NCBI GenBank assembly: GCA_013365365.1
Contig: JABVXU010000763.1
Coordinates: 1-22,029, forward strand
DNA from: Cruorifilaria tuberocauda
Lineage: Eukaryota > Nematoda > Chromadorea > Rhabditida > Onchocercidae
Direction: 5' to 3'
DNA length: 22,029 bases
Shown here: positions 20,806 to 22,029 of the stretch, in pieces
Layout: each line of letters starts with the position of its first letter
How positions within the stretch are numbered: the first letter of the stretch is position 1
The notes under the pieces: model-generated
What the model saw: only the letters and a program-made list of their open reading frames with translations
What the model was told of the DNA's origin: nothing
Database searches by the model: none
Translations under genes and position numbers: made by a program

Positions 20806-22015
20806 ATGGCGTCTGGATGTGGCGAAGTTGTTGTTGGACCAAGTCTGCCAAATCTTGCAGACTTGAAGAATTTCCTGCGGGAAGAGCAGCCGCTCTACTT
20901 CGACGTGTTGGAGTCGTACCTGAGGAATGCGGCCAACATTGTAAGTTTTTTTAACTTTTACACTTCTGCATGCTAAATTAAGTTACCGTTATGGTATGAG
21001 TAAATTTGCAAGTCATTGAACTCTGGAAGGTTTAATTTTGTGGAGTGAAATGGATATGTTGAATGTCGTACTCATGATCACGATTAGTATAAATTTACTC
21101 TTATTTCATGATCAGGATAAAGATGAAATTGGATTTCTCGTTAGTTAATCCATTTTTTTTAGATTAACACACTAAATGCGAGGCTGGAGGAAAGTGAGCG
21201 CAAAGCTCAGGAAAGCGATGGCAGGATTGTGCCATCTGGCGAAGTTTCCGGTGAAATTCCGGAACACCTCGTCCTCCACGAAGAGGAGGAGGAACCAATG
21301 CCAGCATTGGTTCAGGAGGAGGAGGACGAGGAGAATGAAGAGATGGCGGAAGCAGGGACGGCGCCCGCGGTTGTTCGGGAACGCCGAAGAATCGAGACAC
21401 GAGAAATCGCGCTGTAAGTTTTTTTTTCACTGTTTTTCTATTCTGTCTTTTTTATTGTATTTTTTGATTTTTTTTTTTGCGTAAATGTGATAAAAACGTG
21501 CGAGTACCTTAGTGTGGAATGTTAGGTTAACTAATTACTTTAAAAAGAGAAGAAAGAGTGTATAATCTTAGAGAGTCACTCTAAGTTAATGAACAAAATA
21601 GAGTATATAGAGTAAATAACTAAAGAAATAGAGTATATAACAAATTTGAAAAAATGATTTATCTTTTCAGACGTTCGCGAGTCATACGTGTCCCGATGGT
21701 ACGTGTGGAGGGACGCAGACGCAGGATTCGACCAAGTCCGGAGTCGTTCCGCTTATCAGAAGCGGAAGACTTGCCGGCGAAGTATAGGAAAATTATGGTC
21801 GAGCCGGATGTCGACCCTTATAAAGTTATAAGGGACGCTGAAGGGTCGACAACGATCGGTAAATTTTAATTTGTTTTGAAATTTTACAAATGATTTTAAT
21901 GAATTTAGAAATGCTCAATACATTTCTTTTGTTTCAGAATGCGGTCTGTGTCGAAGGAAGTTCGGGACCGTGAAGGGATGGAAAATCCATGCAGCGAGGA
22001 TGCATGCAAAAAATG
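20806..22015 (+). CDS. C2H2 zinc-finger protein, 3'-partial, possibly retroelement-derived
   Basis: Exons 20806-20940, 21163-21413, 21671-21858 and 21938-22015 join in phase (0, 2, 1, 1); the last donor GTAAGT shows the gene continues past the window. About 217 residues are visible. Residues 16-60 are an amphipathic, coiled-coil-like stretch (DLKNFLREEQPLYFDVLESY). Residues 84-108 are nearly all acidic, and 117-149 very arginine-rich. A zinc finger follows with Cys193, Cys196, His209 and His214 (C-x2-C-x12-H-x4-H). Exons use G/C-rich codons unlike the two membrane-protein genes, suggesting a different origin. Known: single fingers of this look occur near the N-terminus of R2/R4/NeSL-type non-LTR retrotransposon proteins and in many DNA-binding proteins. 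No reverse transcriptase is visible here, and the introns argue for a host gene or domesticated copy. A nuclear nucleic-acid-binding role is inference. Confidence -1.
21810..21850 (+). repeat. Overlapping inverted repeats inside the zinc-finger gene's third exon
   Basis: Outer arms GTCGACCCTT (21810-21819) and AAGGGTCGAC (21841-21850) are perfect complements. Inner arms CCCTTATAA (21815-21823) and TTATAAGGG (21826-21834) are also perfect with a 2-nt loop. The two hairpins share the CCCTT segment and so exclude each other. Confidence -1.
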
Positions 22016-22029
22016 GTAAGTTTAATTTT

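Noticed and set aside
21164..21430. Open frames on the - strand and in a second + frame over the acidic exon of the zinc-finger gene.
   Set aside because: They overlap the properly spliced, in-phase + strand exon 21163-21413. High GC makes stops rare, so these are shadows.

Overview
The window looks like AT-rich nuclear DNA of a nematode. I would guess clade III/filarial, but genus and species cannot be read from sequence alone. The reasons are: genes broken into short exons (55-300 nt) by long AT-rich introns; 3' splice sites close to the nematode TTTTCAG consensus; a Patched-related (PTR) gene and a TWK-type two-pore potassium channel, both expanded families in nematodes; and candidate trans-splice acceptors just upstream of two start codons. 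There are no bacterial-style operons, rRNA, tRNA, CRISPR or viral genes that I can support. Almost all real genes here are spliced, so single long ORFs show only fragments; the gene models below were assembled exon by exon with matching splice phases.

Layout. (1) 443-9701, + strand: a Patched-related protein with a sterol-sensing domain, 13 exons visible, 5' end outside the window, about 810 residues in the window. Two junctions do not keep frame: the exon from 4865 to the exon at 5762, and a +1 problem inside exon 7152-7280. The gene is either mis-sequenced there, unusually spliced, or decaying. Its introns are full of tandem repeats, and one tandem duplication copied the last exon's splice acceptor. 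(2) 9702-11163: tail-to-tail intergenic DNA with a 12-bp minisatellite. (3) 11164-16510, - strand: a complete TWK/K2P potassium channel of 404 residues (9 exons, 11869-16472), with an unusual second selectivity filter (LIGLG). Two further downstream exons could give a different C-terminus. (4) 16511-18420, - strand: three small, well-bounded coding-like exons whose gene I cannot identify. They may be upstream or alternative exons of the channel locus or a small separate gene. (5) 18421-20800: non-coding, with a 60-80 bp tandem repeat, a hairpin and duplicated blocks. (6) 20804-22015 and beyond, + strand: the 5' part of a GC-rich, charged, spliced gene carrying a C2H2 zinc finger of the spacing common in non-LTR retrotransposons; it runs off the window.

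The PTR protein and the channel are both polytopic membrane proteins, but nothing in the sequence shows that they act together. The PTR and channel genes converge; the channel locus and the zinc-finger gene diverge across about 2-4 kb of repeat-rich DNA.
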